Positions 44,915 to 53,794 of a stretch of 64,000 bases of DNA are shown here, piece after piece. Origin of the DNA: Fluviicola taffensis DSM 16823. GTDB taxonomy: Bacteria; Bacteroidota; Bacteroidia; Flavobacteriales_D; Crocinitomicaceae. Positions within the stretch are counted from its first letter, which is position 1, and every line of letters starts with the position of its first letter. The translations under genes and the position numbers were made by a program. The stretch spans positions 124,001 through 188,000 of the forward strand of contig NC_015321.1 of assembly GCF_000194605.1 (NCBI RefSeq), read 5' to 3'. The notes beneath the pieces are model-generated. The model saw nothing but the letters and a program-made list of their open reading frames with translations. It was not told the DNA's origin and made no database searches.

Positions 44915-44967
44915 ATTCGTAATTCGTAATTCGTAATTCGTAATTCGTAATTCGTAATTCGTAATTC
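44915..44967. repeat. Heptamer microsatellite, seven and a half copies of ATTCGTA
   Basis: Seven full 7-bp units ATTCGTA plus ATTC, downstream of the decayed four-helix-bundle gene and 27 bases upstream of the next gene. Confidence 0.95.
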
Positions 44968-44994
44968 AAATCATTAACTTCGTAAAAACACAAA

Positions 44995-45654
44995 ATGGAG
45001 AAAGAAGAATTAGCGGCACTTGCCTCTCAATTAAGCCATCCATCAGGAGATAAAGGCATTGAGATTGCTCAAATGATGAACGAAACGAATATCGGAATGA
45101 CTAAAAACGCCATCTCGAATTTGAATCTGACAGCAGATGATTCAGTTCTGGAATTAGGTCATGGAAATGGTGGACATTTGGAATTTCTCCTTTCTCAAAA
45201 TACCAACATCAATTACACTGGGTTAGAGATTTCAACCTTAATGAATCAAGAAGCTCAGCTACGGAATCAACAGTTTATTGACCTCAAAAAAGCCTTTTTT
45301 GAACTCTATGATGGAAAAATCATTCCTTTCTCTGAAAATCAGTTTGACAAATTATTCACTGTAAACACACTCTATTTTTGGGACAAGCCATTAGAGATAT
45401 TCGCGGAATTATCACGTATTTTAAAACCCAATGGATTACTTTCGCTCACTTTTGCCCACCGAAGTTTCATGGAGACACTTCCTTTTACGCCATTTGGCTT
45501 CACATTATACAATCCAGATGAAGTGATGAAATTGATTGAACAAAGTAATTTTAGATTAATACACGAAGACTTACAACTTGAAACGGTAATGACAAAAGCA
45601 GGAGATCCTGTAGAACGGAAATTTTCCACATTCGTTCTTGACAACAATAAATAA
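44995..45654 (+). CDS. Class I SAM-dependent methyltransferase
   Basis: 219 residues. SAM-binding motif SVLELGHGNGGHLEFL near residue 48, acidic motif II YTGLEIS, and FDKLFTVNTLYFWDKPLEIFAELSRIL (positions about 116-143) with the LKPNGLLSLTF post-motif are typical of Methyltransf_11 enzymes. The substrate is not evident. The downstream OsmC gene starts 37 bases later, so co-transcription is possible. Confidence 0.82.
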   Translation: MEKEELAALASQLSHPSGDKGIEIAQMMNETNIGMTKNAISNLNLTADDSVLELGHGNGGHLEFLLSQNTNINYTGLEISTLMNQEAQLRNQQFIDLKKAFFELYDGKIIPFSENQFDKLFTVNTLYFWDKPLEIFAELSRILKPNGLLSLTFAHRSFMETLPFTPFGFTLYNPDEVMKLIEQSNFRLIHEDLQLETVMTKAGDPVERKFSTFVLDNNK

Positions 45655-45691
45655 CTTCGTTCTATACCTTTTCAATTATCCATTCTCAATT

Positions 45692-46159
45692 ATGAAAGAA
45701 CATACTTACGAAGCAACAATTCTCTGGACAGGAAATAAGGGAACAGGAACATCCGATTATACAAGTTATGAAAGAGAATTTACGCTTAAAATACAGAATA
45801 AACCAGATTTATTTTGTTCAGCAGACATTCCTTTTCGTGGTGATGGAACAAAACACAATCCGGAAGATTTCTTTTTAGCTTCGCTTTCCAGTTGTCACAT
45901 GCTTTGGTATTTCCACTTGTGTGCAGATGCCGGAATTCAGGTCGTAGCATATATAGACGAACCGATTGGAAAAATGATCCAAGATCCAAATGGCGGTCGC
46001 TTTACGTCTGTTGTCCTTCATCCTCAAGTAATCATTACCGATCCTACTCGAATTGATGAAGCAAACTCTTTGCATCAAGAAGCCCACAAACAATGTTTCA
46101 TAGCGAATTCATGCAATTTTCCAATAACTCATCAACCAACCTGTATTTCAAATGATTAA
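45692..46159 (+). CDS. OsmC-family peroxiredoxin-like protein
   Basis: 155 residues from ATG 45692 (MKEHTYEATILWTGNKGTG); the longer frame from 45638 overlaps the methyltransferase and lacks homology. Reactive Cys residues are in SLSSCHMLWYFHLCADAGI (near 74) and HKQCFIANSCNFPI (near 137), as in YhfA/OsmC proteins that reduce organic hydroperoxides. Overlaps the HPP gene by 8 bases. Confidence 0.85.
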   Translation: MKEHTYEATILWTGNKGTGTSDYTSYEREFTLKIQNKPDLFCSADIPFRGDGTKHNPEDFFLASLSSCHMLWYFHLCADAGIQVVAYIDEPIGKMIQDPNGGRFTSVVLHPQVIITDPTRIDEANSLHQEAHKQCFIANSCNFPITHQPTCISND

Positions 46160-46769
46160 GAAAAAAAGCAACTCATTTCGCAAGGTGAAATACATTCTCT
46201 ACAAAGAAACACTAGTCGATTTCAAGGAACATTTTTGGACATTTATCGGTTCTTTTTTTGGTATTGGATTAATTGCACTGACTCAATCTCAATCGCTCGA
46301 TAAATTGGAGAATATTTTCTTAATTGGATCCTTTGGAGCCAGTAGTGTGTTGATTTATGGAGCAATTCAAAGTCCATTGGCACAACCTCGAAATTTGGTC
46401 GGTGGACATTTAATTTCTGCTTTCATCGGTGTGTGTGTCTACAAACTAATTCCTGATCCAATCTGGCTTTCTGCTCCGCTTGCAGTAAGTCTTTCCATTG
46501 TTGCTATGCAAATGACCAAAACACTTCATCCACCAGGCGGAGCCACTGCTTTAATTGCTGTAATCGGAACGCCTAAGATCAAAGCACTTGGATTTATGTA
46601 TGTCCTTTCCCCCGTTCTATCTGGTGTTCTCATTCTTCTACTTGTTGCAATTATTGCAAACAATCTCACAAAGAATAGAAAATATCCTACCAACAGTAGA
46701 TGGACAAAATACATCAAACCGAAAAAAATCAGATTAAGAGATGTTACAAAAAACAAAACGAATTTGTAA
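46152..46769 (+). CDS. HPP-family membrane protein
   Basis: 205 residues with four to five hydrophobic helices and the signature LHPPGGATALIAVIG near 125, which names the HPP family. Related proteins transport nitrite in chloroplasts and cyanobacteria; the substrate here is unknown. Overlaps OsmC by 8 bases and the RpoA-CTD-like gene by 29, so the three are one operon. Confidence 0.86.
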   Translation: MIKKKSNSFRKVKYILYKETLVDFKEHFWTFIGSFFGIGLIALTQSQSLDKLENIFLIGSFGASSVLIYGAIQSPLAQPRNLVGGHLISAFIGVCVYKLIPDPIWLSAPLAVSLSIVAMQMTKTLHPPGGATALIAVIGTPKIKALGFMYVLSPVLSGVLILLLVAIIANNLTKNRKYPTNSRWTKYIKPKKIRLRDVTKNKTNL

Positions 46770-47028
46770 AAAAGGTCATCATTACTTAAAAGGAAGTGAT
46801 TGTCCTGTATGTCCAATTTGTGAAGAAGAACGAAAATCGGAAGCTGACATATTTGCTGGTCTTTCTGCCCCAGCTAGAAGAGCAATCCAAAACAATCACA
46901 TTAGTTCACTCGAAGAACTCTCAAAATACTCTGAAAAAGAAATTATGAAGTTCCATGGAATTGGAAAAACCTCCATTCCTACATTAAAAAAGCTCTTAAC
47001 CGATAAAGGACTTTCTTTCAGTGAATAA
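46741..47028 (+). CDS. Stand-alone RNA polymerase alpha C-terminal-domain-like protein
   Basis: 95 residues. N-terminal ICKKGHHYLKGSDCPVCPICEEE gives four Cys and two His suited to a small zinc ribbon; residues about 40-90 (LSAPARRAIQNNHISSLEEL, FHGIGKTSIPTLKKLL) are a helix-hairpin-helix fold like the alpha-CTD of RNA polymerase. Could bind DNA or other regulators; role unknown. Starts inside the HPP gene. Confidence 0.75.
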   Translation: MLQKTKRICKKGHHYLKGSDCPVCPICEEERKSEADIFAGLSAPARRAIQNNHISSLEELSKYSEKEIMKFHGIGKTSIPTLKKLLTDKGLSFSE

Positions 47029-47120
47029 TTTGGGTTATATTTATCTTTAAAAAGACTTTTATAGACAGAAGACTTGACCTGTCTATGGTCTTATGTATAA
47101 CTTCTTTAGTCTCAAACAAA

Positions 47121-47486
47121 ATGAAAACTTTCACCAACGTCGATCAATACATTCAGGAGTTTGAAAAGGAAACTCAGGAGCGCTTAATCGCTATAAGAAA
47201 ACTGATTCAGGAAACCGCACCAGAAGCGATAGAATCAATCTCGTATGGAATGCCTGCTTACAAAGTCAATGGAAAACCCTTGGTCTATTTCGGAGGATAT
47301 AAATCACACATTGGATTTTACGCCACACCAACTGGGCACTCAGCATTTGAAAAAGAACTTTCCAAGTACAAGCAAGGAAAAGGATCCGTTCAATTTCCTC
47401 TGGATGAGCCGCTTCCTGTAAAACTGATCAAAGAGATTGTTTTATTTCGCCTCGCCGAGAATCAAGCTAAATCTGGAAAAAAGTAA
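47121..47486 (+). CDS. DUF1801 / YdhG-like protein
   Basis: 121 residues from ATG 47121 (MKTFTNVDQYIQEF); an in-frame start at 47085 adds a non-conserved stretch. The block ESISYGMPAYKVNGKPLVYFGGYKSHIGFY and FPLDEPLPVKLIKEIV fits DUF1801, the fold of B. subtilis Fra (frataxin-like iron chaperone) relatives. A role in iron handling is possible but not shown. Single gene. Confidence 0.82.
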   Translation: MKTFTNVDQYIQEFEKETQERLIAIRKLIQETAPEAIESISYGMPAYKVNGKPLVYFGGYKSHIGFYATPTGHSAFEKELSKYKQGKGSVQFPLDEPLPVKLIKEIVLFRLAENQAKSGKK

Positions 47487-47536
47487 ATAGACAAGTCCCT
47501 CTAAAAAGGAATCATTACATTCGAAAAAAATAGTTC

Positions 47537-49183
47537 ATGAGATATCTGCTTATTCTTCTTTTGATCATTTCAGAATCCTGGTCTTATGGACAGTTTAGTC
47601 ACGCTGATTCTATTCGAGGTCATTATGGAAGTTCACGCAACTGGTGGGATTTAAAACACTACGATCTAAGCGTTACATTTGACATCGACAAGAAGGAAAT
47701 TCACGGAAAAAATGTGATTACTTTTTCCACAGAACCAGTGAGTGGAGTGTATCAAAATCGCTTTCTCCAAATCGATCTGCAAGACCCAATGGTTATTGAT
47801 AGTGTTATTCTAAGCGGATGGTTTCATATTTCTTTAGAGGATATTAAACAGGATGGAAATGCCTATTTCATTCCCTATCAGGAAGCGAATCACAAGCAAA
47901 AAGAAGATACAGAACTTACAATTTACTTCCATGGAAAACCACGTATAGCAAAACGCGCGCCCTGGGATGGCGGAATCATTTGGAGTAAAGATCCGAATGG
48001 CAAACCTTGGATTACTATTGCCTGCCAAGGATTAGGTGCAAGTGTTTGGTTTCCCTGCAAAGACTCCCAATTCGATGAACCGGATAATGGCGTTACCATG
48101 CATTACACATGCCCCAGTTATTTGGTTTGTGTGAGCAATGGATTGTTCGTAGGCAAGGAAATCAACAATATGGGTCAATCGACCTACTCATGGAAAGTCA
48201 GTAATCCAATCAATAATTATTGCATGATTCCATACGTTGGTGATTATGTAAACATGCATGAACACTTTGCAGGTGAAAAAGGAAGCCTGGAAATCGATTA
48301 TTGGGTTTTGAGAGGAAATGAGGAAAAAGCGAAGAAACACTTTCAAGATGCCCCAAAAACATTGAAAGCTTTCGAATATTGGTTTGGTCCTTATCCATTT
48401 TACGAAGATGGATACAAGTTAGTAGAAGCCCCACATCTTGGAATGGAACATCAAAGTGCTGTTGCATATGGTAATGGGTTCAAGAATGGATACATGGGAA
48501 CCGATTTAAGCGGTACAGGAATTGGATTGAAATGGGATTTCATTATTGTTCATGAAAGTGGGCACGAATGGTTTGGGAATAATATCACCTCCAAAGACAT
48601 TGCAGATATGTGGATTCATGAAGCATTTACCTGTTACAGCGAAACGCTCTTCACCGATTATTGGTTCGGCAAAGAAGATGCAGATACATACTGTCAAGGA
48701 CTTCGAAAAAATATAAAAAATGACAAGCCAATTATTGGCCCATACACTGTAAATACCGAAGGAAGCGGCGATATGTACTACAAAGGAGCAAATATGCTAC
48801 ATACTATTCGTACGATTTATGGAAACGACTCCCTATTTCGTGTGATGCTTCGAAAAATGAATGCAACGTTCTATCACCAAACTGTGACGACGCAACAAAT
48901 CGAGCAATTTATGTCGAAGGAACTAGGAATGAACTTAACTCCCATTTTTGAGCAGTATCTTAGAACCAAAAAGCTCCCTACTTTGCAATTAAAATACTCC
49001 AAAAAGAAAGTAAAATACAGATGGGTTAATTGTGTAGCAGGTTTCAATATGCCGATTATGAATGAAAAACAAAAACTCGTTTGTACTTCCAAATGGAATT
49101 CCTATTCGATTGAGCATGATTATTCTTCCTTCGAACTGAATAAGAATTTGTATGTTCTGAAAAAGGAGTCAAAAAAAGAATAA
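47537..49183 (+). CDS. M1-family aminopeptidase
   Basis: 548 residues; signal peptide about 1-18 (LLILLLIISESWSYG). The N-terminal beta-sandwich (about 30-220) precedes a thermolysin-like domain with the substrate-anchoring GMEHQSAVAYGN (equivalent to GxMEN) and the zinc motif HESGHEWFGN followed by MWIHEAFTCYSE. Shorter than classical 800+ residue M1 enzymes because the C-terminal helical domain is absent. Periplasmic or secreted peptide degradation. Confidence 0.9.
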   Translation: MRYLLILLLIISESWSYGQFSHADSIRGHYGSSRNWWDLKHYDLSVTFDIDKKEIHGKNVITFSTEPVSGVYQNRFLQIDLQDPMVIDSVILSGWFHISLEDIKQDGNAYFIPYQEANHKQKEDTELTIYFHGKPRIAKRAPWDGGIIWSKDPNGKPWITIACQGLGASVWFPCKDSQFDEPDNGVTMHYTCPSYLVCVSNGLFVGKEINNMGQSTYSWKVSNPINNYCMIPYVGDYVNMHEHFAGEKGSLEIDYWVLRGNEEKAKKHFQDAPKTLKAFEYWFGPYPFYEDGYKLVEAPHLGMEHQSAVAYGNGFKNGYMGTDLSGTGIGLKWDFIIVHESGHEWFGNNITSKDIADMWIHEAFTCYSETLFTDYWFGKEDADTYCQGLRKNIKNDKPIIGPYTVNTEGSGDMYYKGANMLHTIRTIYGNDSLFRVMLRKMNATFYHQTVTTQQIEQFMSKELGMNLTPIFEQYLRTKKLPTLQLKYSKKKVKYRWVNCVAGFNMPIMNEKQKLVCTSKWNSYSIEHDYSSFELNKNLYVLKKESKKE

Positions 49184-49268
49184 GACTCCCTTTCAAATTT
49201 TGTTAATTAATTCTCACAAGTTACCTCAAAATGCCCTCTTGAATTTGGTATTTTTGTAGAAAACTTCA

Positions 49269-50165
49269 TTGATGTTAACACTCGATCCAAAAGAACTTCC
49301 AATTCCAAAATTACATGGCTACCTGCTTGGTGCAATTGGACCGAGACCTATTGCTTTTGCTTCAACTATTGATGAAAACGGGGTGAACAATCTTTCTCCG
49401 TTTAGTTTTTTTAACGTGTTTTCTGCAGCTCCTCCCATTCTTATTTTTTCTCCAGCTAGAAATGGAAGAACAAATACAACGAAGGATACCTACAACAATG
49501 TGAAAAATATTCCAGAAGTGGTTATTAACATTGTGAACATGGATATTTTGCAACAGATGAGTTTGAGTAGTTCTCCGTTTCCATCAGATGTGGATGAATT
49601 CGTGAAGGCTGGATTGACTCCAATTGCCTCCGATACCATCAAGCCAATGCGCGTTTTAGAAGCTCCTGTACAATTCGAATGCAAAGTTCTTGAAGTGAAA
49701 GAATTAGGCACTGAAGGTGGAGCTGGAAATTTAGTAATTTGTGAAGTGACTAAGATCCATATTCACGAAGACATTTTAGCTGAAGATGGAACAATAGACC
49801 AAAAGAAAATCAATTTGGTTGCTCGAATGGGAGGAAATTGGTATTGTCATGCCAATGAAGCTTCCATGTTCGAAATTACGAAACCTATCACAACAATTGG
49901 AATTGGTTTTGATCAGCTTCCAGAAGATATTCGTACAAGTTCCATTCTTTCAGGAAACGATTTAGCGCAATTAGCTGGAGTTACTGAAATTCCAAATGAA
50001 ACGGATGTAAATGAATATAAACTATTGGAATTAAGTGATTTATTCCTTAATTTAGAAGATGAGCCCGTAAAATTGGAAGAGGCTTTACATAAACGTGCAA
50101 AAGAATTAATAACAAATAATGACATTGAAGGAGCTTGGATGACCTTGCTTTCTTTTAATGATTAA
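49269..50165 (+). CDS. Flavin reductase-like FMN-binding protein
   Basis: 298 residues. The split-barrel flavin reductase domain spans about 20-200, with GPRPIAFASTIDENGVNNLSPFSFFN (positions 26-51) as FMN-binding core. A C-terminal extension of about 90 residues (TEIPNETDVNEYKLLELS...) is helical and unassigned. An exact -7 box TATTTTTG lies at 49249-49256. Redox partner unknown. Confidence 0.83.
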   Translation: MMLTLDPKELPIPKLHGYLLGAIGPRPIAFASTIDENGVNNLSPFSFFNVFSAAPPILIFSPARNGRTNTTKDTYNNVKNIPEVVINIVNMDILQQMSLSSSPFPSDVDEFVKAGLTPIASDTIKPMRVLEAPVQFECKVLEVKELGTEGGAGNLVICEVTKIHIHEDILAEDGTIDQKKINLVARMGGNWYCHANEASMFEITKPITTIGIGFDQLPEDIRTSSILSGNDLAQLAGVTEIPNETDVNEYKLLELSDLFLNLEDEPVKLEEALHKRAKELITNNDIEGAWMTLLSFND

Positions 50166-50188
50166 AAATGTAAATAACCAGTAGAAAT

Positions 50189-50584
50189 ATGTTTAAAATA
50201 TCCGGAATCCTTAAGGTGAAAAATGATACAGTACAAGTATCAGAGAAATTTTCGAAGAGAGAATTTGTGTTAACTGATAATGCGAGTATGTATCCTCAAG
50301 ATATCATGTTCCAGTTAACTCAGGATAAGTGTAGTTTGATTGATGGATTCAATATGCAAGATCAGATTGAAGTCTCTTTCAATTTGAGAGGTCGTGAGTG
50401 GACAAGCCCACAAGGTGAAGTGAAATACTTCAATACCTTAGAGGCATGGAGAATTGAAAAAGTAGGTACTCCTTCAATGGGTGGTGGTATTCCATCTGGT
50501 GGGCCAACTGCAATGAGTTTAGATCCAATCGCAACTCCAAGTGCATCTACTGCTCCAAGCGACGACGACGATTTACCGTTTTAA
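50189..50584 (+). CDS. DUF3127 protein with SSB-like acidic tail
   Basis: 131 residues. Residues 1-90 are the DUF3127 beta-barrel (KISGILKVKNDTVQVSEKF, FNLRGREWTSPQGEVKYFNTLEAWRIEKV), an OB-fold-like family of Bacteroidota. A Gly/Pro/Ser linker leads to the C-terminal tip SDDDDLPF, closely like the DDDIPF tip of single-stranded-DNA-binding protein, which recruits repair and replication enzymes. A nucleic-acid role is inferred. Followed by its own terminator. Confidence 0.83.
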   Translation: MFKISGILKVKNDTVQVSEKFSKREFVLTDNASMYPQDIMFQLTQDKCSLIDGFNMQDQIEVSFNLRGREWTSPQGEVKYFNTLEAWRIEKVGTPSMGGGIPSGGPTAMSLDPIATPSASTAPSDDDDLPF

Positions 50585-50590
50585 TAATTC

Positions 50591-50622
50591 AAAAACCCTA
50601 GCAATTATTGTTAGGGTTTTTC
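50591..50622 (+). terminator. Intrinsic terminator of the DUF3127 gene
   Basis: AAAACCCTAGCAA and TTGTTAGGGTTTT pair (one G-U) around a 3-base loop, followed by T run; 7 bases after the stop. Confidence 0.85.
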
Positions 50623-50647
50623 TTTTTAATTATCTTCTACACACACT

Positions 50648-51109
50648 ATGAATACTGAAATATCGCGCAAATTAACAAACAGTCTTACCTTGATTCGAAT
50701 CATTTTCGGAGGATTACTATTTGGGATTGTTAGTTTTCTCACCGCTATGATTATCATCGTCCCTTTCAATTCTCAAACTAATCCTTCCAATGAACTGTTT
50801 CAGCTAATTGCTCCGATTTTTATGGTAATCGCTGTTTCTACATCCATTTTTCTTCGAAAATCAACATTAGCCAAAATTCACAATGAAACCAATCCAGCGA
50901 AGCTAATCAAAGCATATACCTCCTCAAAAATCATTCAGATGGCAATGATGGATGCTTCTATTCTATTTGCTATCGTGTGTTTTGTCCTCACAACCAACTC
51001 ATATTTCGTTATTTTAAGTGGACTTGGAATTCTATATTTCATCTCTCTCTTTCCACTTCAAAAAAAAGTGATACATCAATTAAACCTGAACAATCCGATC
51101 GAATATTAA
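50648..51109 (+). CDS. Hypothetical four-TM membrane protein
   Basis: 153 residues with hydrophobic segments near 17-38, 52-68, 95-112 and 115-132 joined by short polar loops, ending in a basic tail. No motif recognised. It lies 16 bases before a lipoprotein gene, so co-transcription is likely. Function unknown. Confidence 0.6.
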   Translation: MNTEISRKLTNSLTLIRIIFGGLLFGIVSFLTAMIIIVPFNSQTNPSNELFQLIAPIFMVIAVSTSIFLRKSTLAKIHNETNPAKLIKAYTSSKIIQMAMMDASILFAIVCFVLTTNSYFVILSGLGILYFISLFPLQKKVIHQLNLNNPIEY

Positions 51110-51125
51110 TAAAAAAACATAAGCC

Positions 51126-52055
51126 ATGTTATATTTTCGTTTTCTTTTAACAGTATTAATTCTAGTTAATTTGAGCAGCTCATGTACAACTACTACAGAA
51201 AAAACAAGCAACGAAAAAGCAGTAAAAACGGAACAATCGATTTCACCTTTTATAGGAACATTTGTTTCTAAAGACTATTCTAAAAAGGAAGAAGGTTCAG
51301 ATTGGGTTTCTGTAAAAATCACATCCATCACCGAAAAGTTATTTCGATTGGAAGTCCGCTCACGTGCTGATATCAAAAAACCTACTTGCACGATTACTTG
51401 TGAAGCTCGTTTAACAGACGAAGGCGAATTAGTTGGGGTACAATATGACTTTGAAGTAGGTGTCAAAATAAATAAAGACTTGATTGAAATCTATTCTCCA
51501 TCTAATAAAAATTTGAACTATTTCTGTTCTGGAGGAGCAACATTAGCTGGTAAATATACACGTATTTCAGGTGAAGCAGATCAAAAGCAAATCGATCATT
51601 CGCAATTTTGGAAATTCTTAGAATACAACAATTATACTTTTTCGGTTCAAGCTATTAGAGATACCTTAACACTTCAACCCGCTCTTCCATTAGGCCGTGT
51701 GAATGAAATCAAAATACCATTCAAAGGTTCTATTGCTGATGCTGAGATTGCTGATTTAGATGTCGATGGCTTTCCTGAAGTTTATGTGTATGTGCGAGAG
51801 GGAAAAGATCAACACATTCGTTTGATAGCATATAACTTAAATAAAGGAAAATCTTTGAGTGAGATAAACTTGCAAGAAGCAAAGAAAACTGATTTAGGGG
51901 AATTTGCTGGTGGCGATCAATTCCAAACAGTAGAAAGTACCTTAGTTAGGAGGTATTCAATTGCTGGAACAAACAAAACTCAGCAAATTCAGTATAAATT
52001 AAAACAAGGGGAAGCTCTACCTCAATTAATAGTCGACAAAGTGTTTTCCTATTAA
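51126..52055 (+). CDS. Lipoprotein with PliI-like C-terminal region
   Basis: 309 residues; signal peptide with lipobox LSSSC (Cys about 20). Middle region (about 45-150) is an unassigned beta domain with three Cys. The C-terminal half (FSVQAIRDTLTLQPA, GSIADAEIADLDVDGFPEVYVYVREG) resembles PliI, the periplasmic inhibitor of invertebrate-type lysozyme; the family assignment is by pattern and tentative. Probably outer-membrane-anchored. Confidence 0.6.
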   Translation: MLYFRFLLTVLILVNLSSSCTTTTEKTSNEKAVKTEQSISPFIGTFVSKDYSKKEEGSDWVSVKITSITEKLFRLEVRSRADIKKPTCTITCEARLTDEGELVGVQYDFEVGVKINKDLIEIYSPSNKNLNYFCSGGATLAGKYTRISGEADQKQIDHSQFWKFLEYNNYTFSVQAIRDTLTLQPALPLGRVNEIKIPFKGSIADAEIADLDVDGFPEVYVYVREGKDQHIRLIAYNLNKGKSLSEINLQEAKKTDLGEFAGGDQFQTVESTLVRRYSIAGTNKTQQIQYKLKQGEALPQLIVDKVFSY

Positions 52056-52278
52056 ACATTGAATTTATTTTTTCAAATCGGGGAGCATATTTTCAATTTG
52101 AATAAATAGTTCCTGATTCGATGAATTTGGCATGTACAAACACACAAGACAGACTCATGTGTAATAGATTGATGATTAATGAATTAAATGTCAATTTAAC
52201 TTATTTTACAAAACGCAAACTGGTCACTGGCATCGTTTTCCCTAATGAGTAGTCAGCAATCTTTTAAAAATAAGTTAT

Positions 52279-52590
52279 ATGAAAAAGTTTATCATCGCAG
52301 CAGTCGCAATTACGACAACAGTATTTGCAAACGCACAAGCAGAAGCAGAAATCAGCCAAGTACAAACAGAAATAGCTGCAGCTAATCCTGACAGAGTACA
52401 AATCAAATTGGAAGAATTACCTGCTGGAGTTCAGAAAGCACTTACCACAGATGCTTTTCAAGGATGGAATGCTAAAACAGCATACATCATTAAAGCAGAA
52501 AAGCCATACTACGAAGTAGAATTGGTTAACGCAAAATCTGAAAAAAATGTGGTAAACTTTAATGAAGACGGAACAGTTATTAAAAAATAA
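52279..52590 (+). CDS. Small secreted protein of unknown function
   Basis: 103 residues; signal peptide about 1-20 (FIIAAVAITTTVFANAQ). The mature 80 residues contain ELPAGVQKALTTDAFQGWNAKTAY and YYEVELVNAKSEKNVVNFNEDG, which resemble the strand-helix pattern of PepSY-like inhibitory domains. Function unknown. Single gene followed by a strong terminator. Confidence 0.65.
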   Translation: MKKFIIAAVAITTTVFANAQAEAEISQVQTEIAAANPDRVQIKLEELPAGVQKALTTDAFQGWNAKTAYIIKAEKPYYEVELVNAKSEKNVVNFNEDGTVIKK

Positions 52591-52606
52591 CTTCCAGTCA
52601 TTAGCT

Positions 52607-52662
52607 AGAAAGGTCTTGTAATCACGTGATTCTTCGCGTCAACTACAAGACCTTTCTTGTTT
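52607..52662 (+). terminator. Intrinsic terminator with 14-bp stem
   Basis: AGAAAGGTCTTGTA and TACAAGACCTTTCT form a perfect 14-bp stem around a 23-base loop, followed by TTGTTTTT; it also separates the plus-strand gene from the convergent glycosyltransferase. Confidence 0.8.
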
Positions 52663-52679
52663 TTAAGAAATCACAAAAT

Positions 52680-53753
52680 CTATCTTCCCTTCCACTCTGG
52701 CTGAGTAACCATTGTATAAGCCAATAATGCAAAGAGGTAAATTGGATAAAAACATTCAAACAAGACCAAACCAATCAAATCAAAACTGGTAGTTTTCTTT
52801 TTATCCATTCGCACCAACATAAAATCACATCCAAATTTGAAGAGCAGCAAACAAAGTGTTAACCAATAAATACCTGCTGAAAAAGTAATAATAAGCAACA
52901 AGAAATAATACAAATGCAAGCCAACAGCCCAAATTCCCAGAAAATTGTTTAACCTGTCTGCAACATGACCCGTTTTACTCAACCAGCGAACACGTTGTTC
53001 CATCACTGCTGATAAAGTATTTGGTGTTTCTGTTTCCACTTTTAGCGCTTCGTTTTCCACAATTTCAATTCGTTTTCCAGAATCTCTAAACGCTCTTAAA
53101 GTATAAATATCATCTCCACTCAAAACATGATCATGATCTTCAATGTCATCTACTTGATCGAAACTTTCTACATGTATCAATAGATTTGCTCCACTGCAAT
53201 TAACGGGTCTACTCCAACCAGCGATTCCTTTATTGAGGATCGTCGTAAATAAATACTCTAGAGTAAAGAAAGATTGCCACCATTTTGTTCCAGTCATTTC
53301 CACAGGTAAAATGAGTAACTCTCCTTCTGGAAGTAATAACAAAGATTTCGTGTAATCTTTTCCAAAAGTCACATCTGCATCCATTGTCAAACAAAAATCT
53401 GTTCGCACATGATCCATTCCAAACCGAATAGCACGTTTTTTTCCTCGCTGTTCTTCTGGCAAATGCAACAAACGAATCGGAAATCCGTCCATTTTTTGGA
53501 TCAAATCAATGTATGCATCTGAAGAGTGATCATTGACAAAAATCCACTGAGCTGGTTGGTAACGTTGGGAATAAACACATTCCATGAATTTTTCCAGATT
53601 GTGTGCTTCGTTGCGAAAAGGAATAACGATAGATATTTCATCAATTGCCATCATTCTTTTTGCGTTTTTACTAATTCTCAATCGGTTTACGCCAAAAAAG
53701 ACTGTCAAAATTGAAAGCATGTAAATAAGAACCCAAGAACTAATCAACCACAT
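52680..53753 (-). CDS. Family 2 glycosyltransferase
   Basis: 357 residues. One N-terminal hydrophobic segment (about 3-22), then a GT-A domain: ISIVIPFRNEAHNLEKF, IFVNDHSSD, a metal-binding DxD (LTMDADVTF near 122) and the acceptor-site EDHDHVLSGDDIYTLR; two to three C-terminal membrane helices. Likely a processive or lipid-linked envelope glycosyltransferase with the active site facing the cytoplasm. 41 bases downstream of the flippase-like gene and co-oriented with it. Confidence 0.85.
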   Translation of the reverse strand: MWLISSWVLIYMLSILTVFFGVNRLRISKNAKRMMAIDEISIVIPFRNEAHNLEKFMECVYSQRYQPAQWIFVNDHSSDAYIDLIQKMDGFPIRLLHLPEEQRGKKRAIRFGMDHVRTDFCLTMDADVTFGKDYTKSLLLLPEGELLILPVEMTGTKWWQSFFTLEYLFTTILNKGIAGWSRPVNCSGANLLIHVESFDQVDDIEDHDHVLSGDDIYTLRAFRDSGKRIEIVENEALKVETETPNTLSAVMEQRVRWLSKTGHVADRLNNFLGIWAVGLHLYYFLLLIITFSAGIYWLTLCLLLFKFGCDFMLVRMDKKKTTSFDLIGLVLFECFYPIYLFALLAYTMVTQPEWKGR

Positions 53754-53794
53754 ATCTTACTTTTTTCTTATGAAACAAAGCGACTAAAAGTCTG

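Noticed and set aside
44401-44967. Heptamer arrays as a CRISPR
   Set aside because: Units are 7 bp with no spacers; they are microsatellites.
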